Under the pieces are notes generated by a model. It had not been told where the DNA came from and ran no database searches. It was given only the letters and a program-made list of their open reading frames with translations. Both the position numbers and the translations under genes were made by a program. Of a DNA stretch of 6,406 bases, positions 1 to 4,801 are shown one piece after another (position 1 is the first letter of the stretch; each line of letters begins with the position of its first letter). The stretch is from an uncultured Eubacteriales bacterium (GTDB taxonomy: Bacteria; Bacillota_A; Clostridia; Christensenellales; Aristaeellaceae): the NCBI GenBank assembly GCA_944333375.1, contig CALVKX010000123.1, forward strand, positions 1-6,406, read 5' to 3'.

Positions 1-4
1 GGGG

Positions 5-58
5 AAAGGCCGGCGGCCGTTTCAAACAGGGGGACGAACGCATCCGTCCGTCCCCCTG
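5..58 (-). terminator. Hairpin zone after the sugar-binding protein gene, probable weak terminator or attenuator
   Basis: Bases 27-36 (CAGGGGGACG) pair perfectly with 49-58 (CGTCCCCCTG), a 10-bp GC-rich stem with a 12-base loop. It starts 18 bases past the stop codon of the leftward gene. On the minus strand the stem is followed only by TTTGAAA, so the U-tract is weak. A second small hairpin follows, GGCC-GCC-GGCC (8-18 on the plus strand), with TTT after it on the minus strand. A stem of this kind after a binding-protein gene may end transcription, or may only reduce expression of ABC ATPase and permease genes further along. Those would lie outside the window, so the two cannot be told apart. 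Confidence 0.6.
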
Positions 59-62
59 GAAA

Positions 63-74
63 CGCCCGCGGGCG
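63..74. repeat. Perfect 12-base GC palindrome just past the stop codon
   Basis: CGCCCGCGGGCG is a perfect palindrome sitting directly between the stop codon of the sugar-binding protein gene (77-79) and the larger hairpin at 27-58. It may add to the 3' structure of that transcript. In so GC-rich a genome a 12-base GC palindrome may also be chance. Confidence 0.35.
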
Positions 75-76
75 GT

Positions 77-1135
77 TTACTCGGCCAGGTCGGCCTCGGT
101 GTAGTAGCCGCTGTCGATGAGCAGCTCCTTGTAGTTGCTGGCGTCGGCGAAGACGGGCGTGCAGTTGTAGGAGGGAACCTCCATCACGCCGTTGTCATAG
201 GTCGCGTTGGTCTCGGGGGTGTTGCCGGCGAGAATGTCGGCCACCATCTTCATGGTCTGGTCGGCCAGGGTGCGGGTGTCCTTGAAGACGGACATCGCCT
301 GCAGACCGCTAATCATGTTCTTGGTGTTGGGGATGTCGCAGTCCTGGCCGGTGATGACGGGGATGTTCTCGGCGGTGAAGCCGAAGCTGACCAGGCTATT
401 GGTCACGCCCAGGGCGGTGGAGTCGTTGGAGCACAGGCAGATGTCCAGGGTGGTGCCGCCGGTGAGGGCGTCGGGATAGTAGGCGCTGAGGATGTTGTCC
501 ATGCGGGCTTGGGCGGTCTCGCTCTTCCAGGCGGGGGTGGCGACGGTCTCAAAGTCCACCTGGCCGGAGGTCACGACCAGCTTGCCGGCGTCGATGTAGG
601 GCTTGAGGGTGTCATAGGCGCCGGAGAAGAACAGGCCGGCGTTGTTGTCGTCGGGGGAGCCGCCGGTGAACTCGATGGTGAAGGGGCCTTCCGCGTTCTC
701 AAGATCGAAGCGGTCCACGATGTACTGGCCCTGGATCACGCCCACGCCGTAGTTGTCGAACGTGGTGTAGTAGTCGACGTTCTTGGTGCCGGTCAGCAGA
801 CGGTCATAGGCGATGACGGGGATGCCGTTGTCCTTGGCGGTCTGAAGCACCGTGTCCAGCGCGCCGCCGTCGATGGAGGCGACCACCAGCACCTCGGCGC
901 CGCCCAGAATCATGTTCTCGATCTGGGACACCTGGGTGGCCACGTCGTTGTTGGCGTACTGCAGGTCCACCTCGTAGCCGGCGGCCTCAAGCTGCGCCTT
1001 CATGTTCGCGCCGTCCTGATTCCAGCGCTGCAGGCTCTGGGTGGGCATGGCCACGCCGACCTTCTGCGCGGCAAACGCGGAGCCGGCGGTGAGCAGCAGG
1101 GCGAGGGCCAATACGGTGGCAAGCATCTTTTTCAT
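77..1135 (-). CDS. chvE: ChvE-type sugar ABC transporter substrate-binding protein
   Basis: This is a 352-residue extracytoplasmic sugar-binding protein of the ChvE/XylF branch (periplasmic-binding-protein fold), which captures monosaccharides for an ABC importer. The start has a basic n-region (MKKM), a hydrophobic stretch and SAFA followed by AQ, so a type I signal peptidase cut after about residue 22 is likely. Family hallmarks, all in the right order, are QRWNQDG (36-42), QVSQIENMI (68-76), IPVIAYDR (105-112), GSPDDNNA (159-166), CSNDS, TGQD ending at D265, and a C-terminal LIDSGYY. Characterised ChvE proteins bind several aldoses, including xylose, arabinose, fucose, glucose and galactose, so the ligand cannot be assigned. 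The gene has its own promoter and a long leader with two operator copies. The ATPase and permease are not in the window and may lie downstream to the left. There is no lipobox cysteine, which is unusual for a Gram-positive binding protein. The family call is secure. Confidence 0.95.
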   Translation of the reverse strand: MKKMLATVLALALLLTAGSAFAAQKVGVAMPTQSLQRWNQDGANMKAQLEAAGYEVDLQYANNDVATQVSQIENMILGGAEVLVVASIDGGALDTVLQTAKDNGIPVIAYDRLLTGTKNVDYYTTFDNYGVGVIQGQYIVDRFDLENAEGPFTIEFTGGSPDDNNAGLFFSGAYDTLKPYIDAGKLVVTSGQVDFETVATPAWKSETAQARMDNILSAYYPDALTGGTTLDICLCSNDSTALGVTNSLVSFGFTAENIPVITGQDCDIPNTKNMISGLQAMSVFKDTRTLADQTMKMVADILAGNTPETNATYDNGVMEVPSYNCTPVFADASNYKELLIDSGYYTEADLAE

Positions 1136-1146
1136 ACGGATCCACT

Positions 1147-1153
1147 CTCCTTT
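1147..1153 (-). promoter_or_regulatory. Ribosome binding site of the sugar-binding protein gene
   Basis: The minus strand reads AAAGGAG, ending 11 bases before the ATG at 1135. It supports that start, as does the signal peptide that begins there. Confidence 0.75.
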
Positions 1154-1161
1154 ATCTTTTT

Positions 1162-1177
1162 GCCTCTCGTGGGAGGC
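1162..1177 (-). promoter_or_regulatory. Small hairpin in the 5' leader, just upstream of the ribosome binding site
   Basis: On the minus strand GCCTC and GAGGC form a 5-bp stem, extended by one wobble pair, followed by an A-rich run and then AAAGGAG. The stem leaves the ribosome binding site free, so it may protect the 5' end of the long (about 160-base) leader. It is too small for a riboswitch claim. Confidence 0.35.
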
Positions 1178-1192
1178 TGGAGGAACAGGGGG

Positions 1193-1210
1193 ATGTGCAC
1201 GTGCACATTT
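1193..1210. promoter_or_regulatory. Operator copy 1, perfect palindrome
   Basis: ATGTGCACGTGCACAT (1193-1208) is a perfect 16-base palindrome with a central CG, the usual geometry of LacI-family operators. With its TTT flank it matches operator copies 2 and 3. It lies about 87-102 bases downstream of the predicted start point of the sugar-binding protein transcript. That position suits a roadblock or a looping partner for copy 2, whose centre is 67 bases away. Confidence 0.75.
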
Positions 1211-1260
1211 ATCTCAAAGAACAAAACCGCCGTCGGTCTTTTGTGGGTGTGACGGGGTGT

Positions 1261-1277
1261 TGTTCACGAGCACATTT
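1261..1277. promoter_or_regulatory. Operator copy 2, near the start of the leftward transcript
   Basis: TGTTCACGAGCACATTT matches operator copy 1 at 12 of 14 core bases and at all three TTT flank bases. It falls about 20-35 bases past the predicted start point of the sugar-binding protein transcript, where a bound repressor would block early elongation or initiation. Confidence 0.7.
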
Positions 1278-1301
1278 GGACGTAACAATCAGGTCAACTT
1301 T

Positions 1302-1330
1302 ATACTAGCGAAATTTTTGTGCCTTGTCAA
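1302..1330 (-). promoter_or_regulatory. Sigma-70-type promoter of the sugar-binding protein gene
   Basis: The minus strand carries a perfect -35 TTGACA (plus-strand 1325-1330), an exact 17-base spacer and a -10 TAGTAT (1302-1307, 4 of 6 consensus). The predicted start point is near 1295, giving a leader of about 160 bases with two operator copies in it. Confidence 0.8.
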
Positions 1331-1350
1331 TACGTTTTTTTGTTTTTTTT
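1331..1350 (-). promoter_or_regulatory. A-tract UP element upstream of the leftward promoter
   Basis: Read on the minus strand this is A8-C-A7 followed by CGTA and then the -35 box. Phased or long A-tracts directly before -35 are typical UP elements that contact the alpha subunit of RNA polymerase. This suggests a strong promoter when not repressed. Confidence 0.6.
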
Positions 1351-1364
1351 CGGTTGAATTGCTC

Positions 1365-1388
1365 AATATACGCCATCTGGTGTATGTT
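1365..1388. promoter_or_regulatory. Inverted repeat between the divergent promoters, possible second regulator site
   Basis: ATACGCCA (1368-1375), a 2-base gap and TGGTGTAT (1378-1385) form an 8+2+8 inverted repeat with one mismatch. Two further A-T pairs lie beyond one mismatched position. It is unrelated to the three CG-centred operators. Its centre is about 60 bases before the predicted start point of the regulator gene and about 81 before that of the leftward gene. It could bind an activator or another repressor, or be an autoregulatory site. No protein can be assigned. Confidence 0.45.
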
Positions 1389-1401
1389 TCCTATATGATG
1401 G

Positions 1402-1430
1402 TTGACAGGCGGGGGGAGGGCGGGTAAGAT
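1402..1430 (+). promoter_or_regulatory. Promoter of the LacI-family regulator gene
   Basis: A perfect -35 TTGACA (1402-1407), a 17-base spacer and a -10 TAAGAT (1425-1430, 4 of 6) place the start point near 1437, about 25 bases before the gene. The spacer is odd in being 14 of 17 G. No copy of the CG-centred operator lies here, so the gene is probably not repressed through that motif. Confidence 0.75.
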
Positions 1431-1446
1431 ATAGGCAGCAAACGGC

Positions 1447-1454
1447 GGGGAGGG
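1447..1454 (+). promoter_or_regulatory. Ribosome binding site fixing a GTG start for the regulator
   Basis: GGGGAGGG ends 7 bases before GTG at 1462 but 16 before the in-frame ATG at 1471. The spacing favours GTG. The resulting start MPTMKEIA also matches the usual N-terminus of LacI-family proteins (M-x-T-x-K-x-I/V-A). Confidence 0.75.
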
Positions 1455-1461
1455 ACGTTCT

Positions 1462-2481
1462 GTGCCCACGATGAAGGAGATTGCGCGCATCTGCGGCGTG
1501 AGTCGGGGAACGGTGGACCGCGTGGTCAACAACCGCGGCAAGGTCAAGCCGGAGACGGAAAAGCGCATCCTGGAGACGATCCGGCAGATGGGCTACACCA
1601 AGAGCATCCTGGGTCGGGCGCTGAGCGTCAAGCGCTTTGCGCCCGTCATCGCCATCCTCATGTGCAGCGAGGGAAACCCGTTTTTTGACGACGTGTTCGC
1701 GGGCTTTGACCGCGCCGAGAGCGAGCTGAGGCAGTACGACGCCACGGTCATCCGCCGCACCATGCGCGGGCACGACGTCCACACCCAGCTGGAGTTGATC
1801 GACAGCCTGCCCCCCAGCATCAGTGCCCTGGTCATCCAGCCCATCAACGACCCCAAGATCGAGCGGCGCATCGCCGCCCTGCGCGACCGCGGCGTGCCCA
1901 CCGTCACCGTCAATACCGACCTGGCCCACAGCAGCCGCTGCTGCTACGTCGGCAGCGACTACGAAAGCGGCGGCGCCACCGCCGCGGCGCTGCTGGAGCT
2001 GGTTACCCAGGGGCGCGGGCAGGTGGGCGTCATCGGCGGCGTGCCCACGCTCATGGGCCACGTGGCCAGGCTGGAGGGCTTTTGCAAGCGCCTGAGCCAG
2101 TGCCCCGGCCTGCCCATCGTGGACACGCGCAACAGCATGGACGACCCCATGCTCGCCTACGGCGAGACGCGCGCCATGCTCGCCGCCCACCCTGGCATCG
2201 ACGCCATGTTCGTCGTCGCCGCCGGCTGCAACGAGGTCTGCCGCGGCATCATCGACGCCGGGCGCGAGGGCACCATCCGCGTCGTGGCCTACGACGACGT
2301 GCCCACCACCCGCGAGATGATGCGCCGGGGCATCATCAAGGCCGTCGTCTGCCAGCAGCCCTTCGAGCAGGGCTACCGCGCCCTGCGCGCCGCCTTCGAC
2401 ATGATCCTCTCGGGCGAGATGCTCACCGACGAGCGCATCATCATGGAAAACCAGATCAAGATCCGCGAAAACATCCTCTGA
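1462..2481 (+). CDS. LacI-family transcriptional regulator
   Basis: This 339-residue protein is of normal LacI-family length. Residues 2-25 form the helix-turn-helix (MKEIARICGVSRGTVDRVVN). Residues about 46-58 (GYTKSILGRALS) are the hinge helix that enters the minor groove at the central CG of LacI-type operators. The rest is a periplasmic-binding-protein-like effector domain, with NPFFDDVFAGF at the start, VGSDYESGG in the middle and VVAYDDVP and VCQQPFEQGYRA near the end, fitting a sugar or sugar-phosphate ligand. It sits between a sugar-binding protein gene and a sugar kinase operon, both carrying the same CG-centred palindrome, so it most likely represses both and is released by the sugar. 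It starts with GTG. The next gene has its own promoter 20 bases past the stop codon, with no terminator visible between them, so some readthrough into the kinase gene is possible. Function as a repressor is inferred from operator position; the ligand is unknown. Confidence 0.93.
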   Translation: MPTMKEIARICGVSRGTVDRVVNNRGKVKPETEKRILETIRQMGYTKSILGRALSVKRFAPVIAILMCSEGNPFFDDVFAGFDRAESELRQYDATVIRRTMRGHDVHTQLELIDSLPPSISALVIQPINDPKIERRIAALRDRGVPTVTVNTDLAHSSRCCYVGSDYESGGATAAALLELVTQGRGQVGVIGGVPTLMGHVARLEGFCKRLSQCPGLPIVDTRNSMDDPMLAYGETRAMLAAHPGIDAMFVVAAGCNEVCRGIIDAGREGTIRVVAYDDVPTTREMMRRGIIKAVVCQQPFEQGYRALRAAFDMILSGEMLTDERIIMENQIKIRENIL

Positions 2482-2500
2482 CCGCACCCACTTTTGAGCA

Positions 2501-2529
2501 TTGACAAGCGCGGAAAAATCAGGTATGCT
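2501..2529 (+). promoter_or_regulatory. Promoter of the kinase-cupin-isomerase operon
   Basis: A perfect -35 TTGACA (2501-2506), a 17-base spacer and a -10 TATGCT (2524-2529, 4 of 6) place the start point near 2536, with operator copy 3 directly after it. Confidence 0.82.
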
Positions 2530-2542
2530 TGTTGCAGATCAA

Positions 2543-2559
2543 AAATGTGCCCGTGCACA
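2543..2559. promoter_or_regulatory. Operator copy 3, at the start of the kinase operon
   Basis: Read on the minus strand this is TGTGCACGGGCACATTT, differing from operator copy 1 at only one of 17 bases. It lies about 7-23 bases past the predicted start point, a classic repressor position. Together with copies 1 and 2 it ties uptake and catabolism to one regulator. Confidence 0.75.
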
Positions 2560-2575
2560 AATACCACCCTCGCTG

Positions 2576-2581
2576 AAAGGA
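2576..2581 (+). promoter_or_regulatory. Ribosome binding site fixing the kinase start at 2590
   Basis: AAAGGA ends 8 bases before the ATG at 2590. The in-frame ATG at 2581 overlaps this site and cannot use it. The in-frame ATG at 2494 lies before the promoter. The 2590 start also gives MDYLLGVDLGTSGTK, the normal N-terminus of the family. Confidence 0.8.
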
Positions 2582-2589
2582 TGAGCGTC

Positions 2590-4113
2590 ATGGACTATTT
2601 GCTTGGCGTGGATCTGGGAACTTCCGGCACCAAGACGGTGCTGTTTGACACGGAGGGCCGCGAGGTGGCCAGCCAGACGGTGGAGTACCCACTCTACCAG
2701 CCGCGCAACGGCTGGGCGGAGCAGGACCCGGAGGACTGGTGGAACGCGGCGGCCGCGACCATTCGCGGCGTGCTTGAGAAAAGCGGGGTTAACCCCGGAG
2801 ACGTCAGGGGCCTGGGCATCAGCGGGCAGATGCACGGGCTGGTGCTGACCGACGCGCAGGGCAATCCCCTGGGGCGCTCGCTGATCTGGTGCGACGGCCG
2901 CACGCAGCGCGAGTGCGAGGAGATCACGCAGGCCGTGGGCGAAAAGCGGCTGATCGAGATCTCGGCCAACCCGGCGCTCACGGGCTTCACCGCCGGCAAG
3001 ATCCTCTGGGTCCGGCGGCATGAGCCGGAGCTGTTCAAGCGGGCCCGCTGGGCACTGCTTCCCAAGGACTACGTGCGCATGCGCCTCACGGGCGTGTTTG
3101 CCCAGGAGATCAGCGATGCCAGCGGCACCAACCTCCTGGACGTGCCCGCCCGCAGGTGGTCGGCGGAGATCATGGAGAAGCTGGAGCTTAGCATGGCCCT
3201 CTTGCCCCCGCTGGTGGAGAGCTGCGAGGCGGCGGGGACCATCACCCCCGAGGCGGCCGCCCTGACGGGGCTTCGCGCGGGTACGGTCGTGGCCGGCGGC
3301 GCGGGCGACAACATGGCCGCCGCCATCGGCACCGGCGTGGCAAGCAGCGGCAAGGCCTTCACCACCATCGGCACCAGCGGCGTGGTCTTTGCCCACTCCG
3401 ACACCGTCAGCATCGACCCCCAGGGCCGCGTGCACACCTTCTGCGCCGCCGTGCCCGGGGCGTATACGAACATGAGCTGCACGCTGGCGGCGGGGCTGTC
3501 GCTTCGCTGGTACCGCGACCAGTTCTGCCAGGCCGAGTGCCAGGCCGCCCGCGAGATGGACACTGACGCCTACGTGCTGATGAACCAGGAGGCGGCCCAA
3601 AGCCCTATCGGCGCCAACCGCCTGCTGTTCTTGCCCTACCTGATGGGCGAGCGTAGCCCGCTTCTGGATGCGGACGCCCGCGGCGCCTTCATCGGCCTGA
3701 GCGCCATCCACACCCGCCGCGACCTGCTGCGCGCCGTGATGGAGGGCGTGATGTACTCCCAGCGGCAGAACCTGGACATCCTGCGCGGCATGGGCGTAAC
3801 GCCCCGGAGCATGCTGGCCTGCGGCGGCGGCGCGCGCAGCCCCTTCTGGCGGCAGATGATGGCCGACGTGTTCAGCATGCCCGTGATGACCGTGCAAAAC
3901 GCCGAGAGCCCGGCGCTGGGCGCGGCGATTCTGGCCGGCGTCGCGGCGGGGGTGTTTGCCGACGTGCCCGGCGCGTGCGCCTCGCTGGTGCGCCAGGGCG
4001 AGCCGGTGATGCCCGATCAGGAGCGCTCGGCTGCCTACGAACCGTTCTACCGGCTCTACGAGAGCCTCTACCCCGCGCTCAAACCCGCCTGCGGACGGCT
4101 GGCCGCCCTGTAA
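2590..4113 (+). CDS. xylB: Xylulokinase-like FGGY-family sugar kinase
   Basis: This 507-residue cytosolic kinase transfers phosphate from ATP to a ketose, by family D-xylulose to D-xylulose 5-phosphate. The length matches xylulokinases (about 500). The N-terminal actin-like domain begins with the ATP-binding VDLGTSGTK (D8). GWAEQDPEDWW follows near residue 37, GISGQMHG with H82 and WCDGR (100-104) form the sugar site, and GGAGDN carries the likely catalytic base D240. The C-terminal domain has the nucleotide-binding GTSG, LPYLMGERSP, the signature CGGGARSPFWRQMMADV and the late ALGAAILAG. All these residues are present, so it should be active. It is first in a three-gene operon, 25 bases before the DUF4867-like gene, under its own promoter and operator. 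Xylulokinase is the best family name. Related kinases act on D-ribulose or L-ketoses, and the partner isomerase is FucI-like rather than XylA-like, so the substrate should be treated as open. Confidence 0.92.
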   Translation: MDYLLGVDLGTSGTKTVLFDTEGREVASQTVEYPLYQPRNGWAEQDPEDWWNAAAATIRGVLEKSGVNPGDVRGLGISGQMHGLVLTDAQGNPLGRSLIWCDGRTQRECEEITQAVGEKRLIEISANPALTGFTAGKILWVRRHEPELFKRARWALLPKDYVRMRLTGVFAQEISDASGTNLLDVPARRWSAEIMEKLELSMALLPPLVESCEAAGTITPEAAALTGLRAGTVVAGGAGDNMAAAIGTGVASSGKAFTTIGTSGVVFAHSDTVSIDPQGRVHTFCAAVPGAYTNMSCTLAAGLSLRWYRDQFCQAECQAAREMDTDAYVLMNQEAAQSPIGANRLLFLPYLMGERSPLLDADARGAFIGLSAIHTRRDLLRAVMEGVMYSQRQNLDILRGMGVTPRSMLACGGGARSPFWRQMMADVFSMPVMTVQNAESPALGAAILAGVAAGVFADVPGACASLVRQGEPVMPDQERSAAYEPFYRLYESLYPALKPACGRLAAL

Positions 4114-4138
4114 GGCATACGGAAGGAGAGACAACCCG

Positions 4139-4771
4139 ATGGAGATCCTGTCTGTTTTTGACCCGGCCTTCAGGTCCTACGGCCGCGTGGCGAAAGGCTA
4201 CGCGGTGGAGGGGCTTTTGGAGGCGCTCCGGGAGACGCCCTGCCCCGAGGGCGTGGTCTACGTGCCCCGCGAGGAGGGGCTGCACGCGGCGCGGGGCGCC
4301 GAGGCGGTGGGGGAGGCGGCCTTCGGCGGCATGCCCTTCCAGCTGGGCTATTGCAACGGCCACAACACCCGCCTCAACTGCCTGGAGTACCACCGCGACA
4401 GCGAGTTCAACCTGGGGACGGAGGACTTCATCCTCCTTCTGGCCCGGCTTGAGGACATGGAGGACGGCGTTCTGGACACCGCCAAGGTGCGCGCCTTCCG
4501 CGTGCCCGCGGGCGTGCTGGTGGAGGTCTACGCCACCACCCTGCACTACGCCCCATGCCATGCGGACCCGGCCAGGGGCTTTCGCGTGATGGTGGCGCTG
4601 CCCGCCGGCACAAACACCCCCTACCGCCGCGAGGGCGACCCCGATCCCCTGGACCGCCAGCTCTGGGCGCGCAACAAATGGCTCATCGCCCATCCCGACA
4701 GCGCCGAGGCCGCCAGGGGCGCCGTGGTGGGCCTCAGAGGCGTCAACATCGACATCGCGCAGGACCTGTGA
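4139..4771 (+). CDS. DUF4867-like cupin-type protein of unknown function
   Basis: This 210-residue soluble protein, with no signal peptide or membrane segment, fits the length and pattern I recall for DUF4867, a Firmicutes family without an established function. The most striking part is residues 74-93, GHNTRLNCLEYHRDSEFNLG. Its H75, E83, H85 and E89, plus H136 in TLHYAP, look like a divergent cupin metal site: E-x-H-x3-E in place of H-x-H-x3-E. Beta-rich stretches (FRVPAGVLVEVYATTLHY, FRVMVALPAGTN) also suit a cupin barrel. The ATG at 4139 follows AAGGAG by 10 bases. The gene lies tightly between the kinase (25 bases) and the isomerase-like gene (30 bases), so it very probably acts in the same pathway. 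A sugar isomerase, mutarotase or epimerase role would fit, since some cupins (KduI, D-lyxose isomerase) are sugar isomerases, but this is inference only. The family call is from memory. Confidence 0.85.
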   Translation: MEILSVFDPAFRSYGRVAKGYAVEGLLEALRETPCPEGVVYVPREEGLHAARGAEAVGEAAFGGMPFQLGYCNGHNTRLNCLEYHRDSEFNLGTEDFILLLARLEDMEDGVLDTAKVRAFRVPAGVLVEVYATTLHYAPCHADPARGFRVMVALPAGTNTPYRREGDPDPLDRQLWARNKWLIAHPDSAEAARGAVVGLRGVNIDIAQDL

Positions 4772-4782
4772 TCCCATAGATG

Positions 4783-4791
4783 AAAAAGGAG
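4783..4791 (+). promoter_or_regulatory. Ribosome binding site fixing the isomerase start at 4802
   Basis: AAAAAGGAG ends 10 bases before the ATG at 4802. An in-frame GTG at 4793 is only one base past it and is too close to be used. Confidence 0.8.
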
Positions 4792-4801
4792 CGTGGAAAC
4801 C

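Larger units (their letters stand above)
1136..1461. other. Divergent intergenic control region
   Basis: This 326-base stretch has no gene. It is clearly more AT-rich than its surroundings, especially at 1276-1400. From left to right it holds the ribosome binding site and a leader hairpin of the sugar-binding protein gene, two operator copies, the leftward promoter with an A-tract upstream element, an inverted repeat, and the rightward promoter and ribosome binding site of the regulator gene. Short open frames that cross it have no ribosome binding site or recognisable protein and are not genes. Confidence 0.9.

Noticed and set aside
509..1252. 247-residue plus-strand open frame across the sugar-binding protein gene
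   Set aside because: It is a repetitive Gly/Val/His-rich shadow of the ChvE-like gene on the opposite strand.
1269..1297. Second leftward promoter with TTGACC and TGTGCT, 17-base spacer
   Set aside because: The -10 is poor and falls on operator copy 2; the neighbouring TTGACA/TAGTAT promoter with an A-tract is far better.
1136..1300. Riboswitch in the long leader of the sugar-binding protein gene
   Set aside because: Only one small hairpin and the operator palindromes are visible; no known aptamer pattern is recognised.
1363..2487. 374-residue open frame antisense to the regulator gene
   Set aside because: It has shadow composition, and the sense strand encodes a complete LacI-family protein with a good ribosome binding site.
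2494..2589. N-terminal extension of the kinase from the ATG at 2494
   Set aside because: It would include the promoter and operator and add residues absent from the family; the ribosome binding site serves 2590.
3429..3436. Operator-like half site CGTGCACA inside the kinase gene
   Set aside because: Only 10 of 14 bases match the full operator core and the left half is lost; it is expected by chance in GC-rich coding DNA.
2539..4134. 531-residue open frame antisense to the kinase gene
   Set aside because: It has the same GC-driven composition and matches no family, while the sense strand carries every kinase motif.
4793..4801. GTG start of the isomerase at 4793
   Set aside because: It is one base from the AAGGAG motif, whereas the ATG at 4802 has proper spacing.
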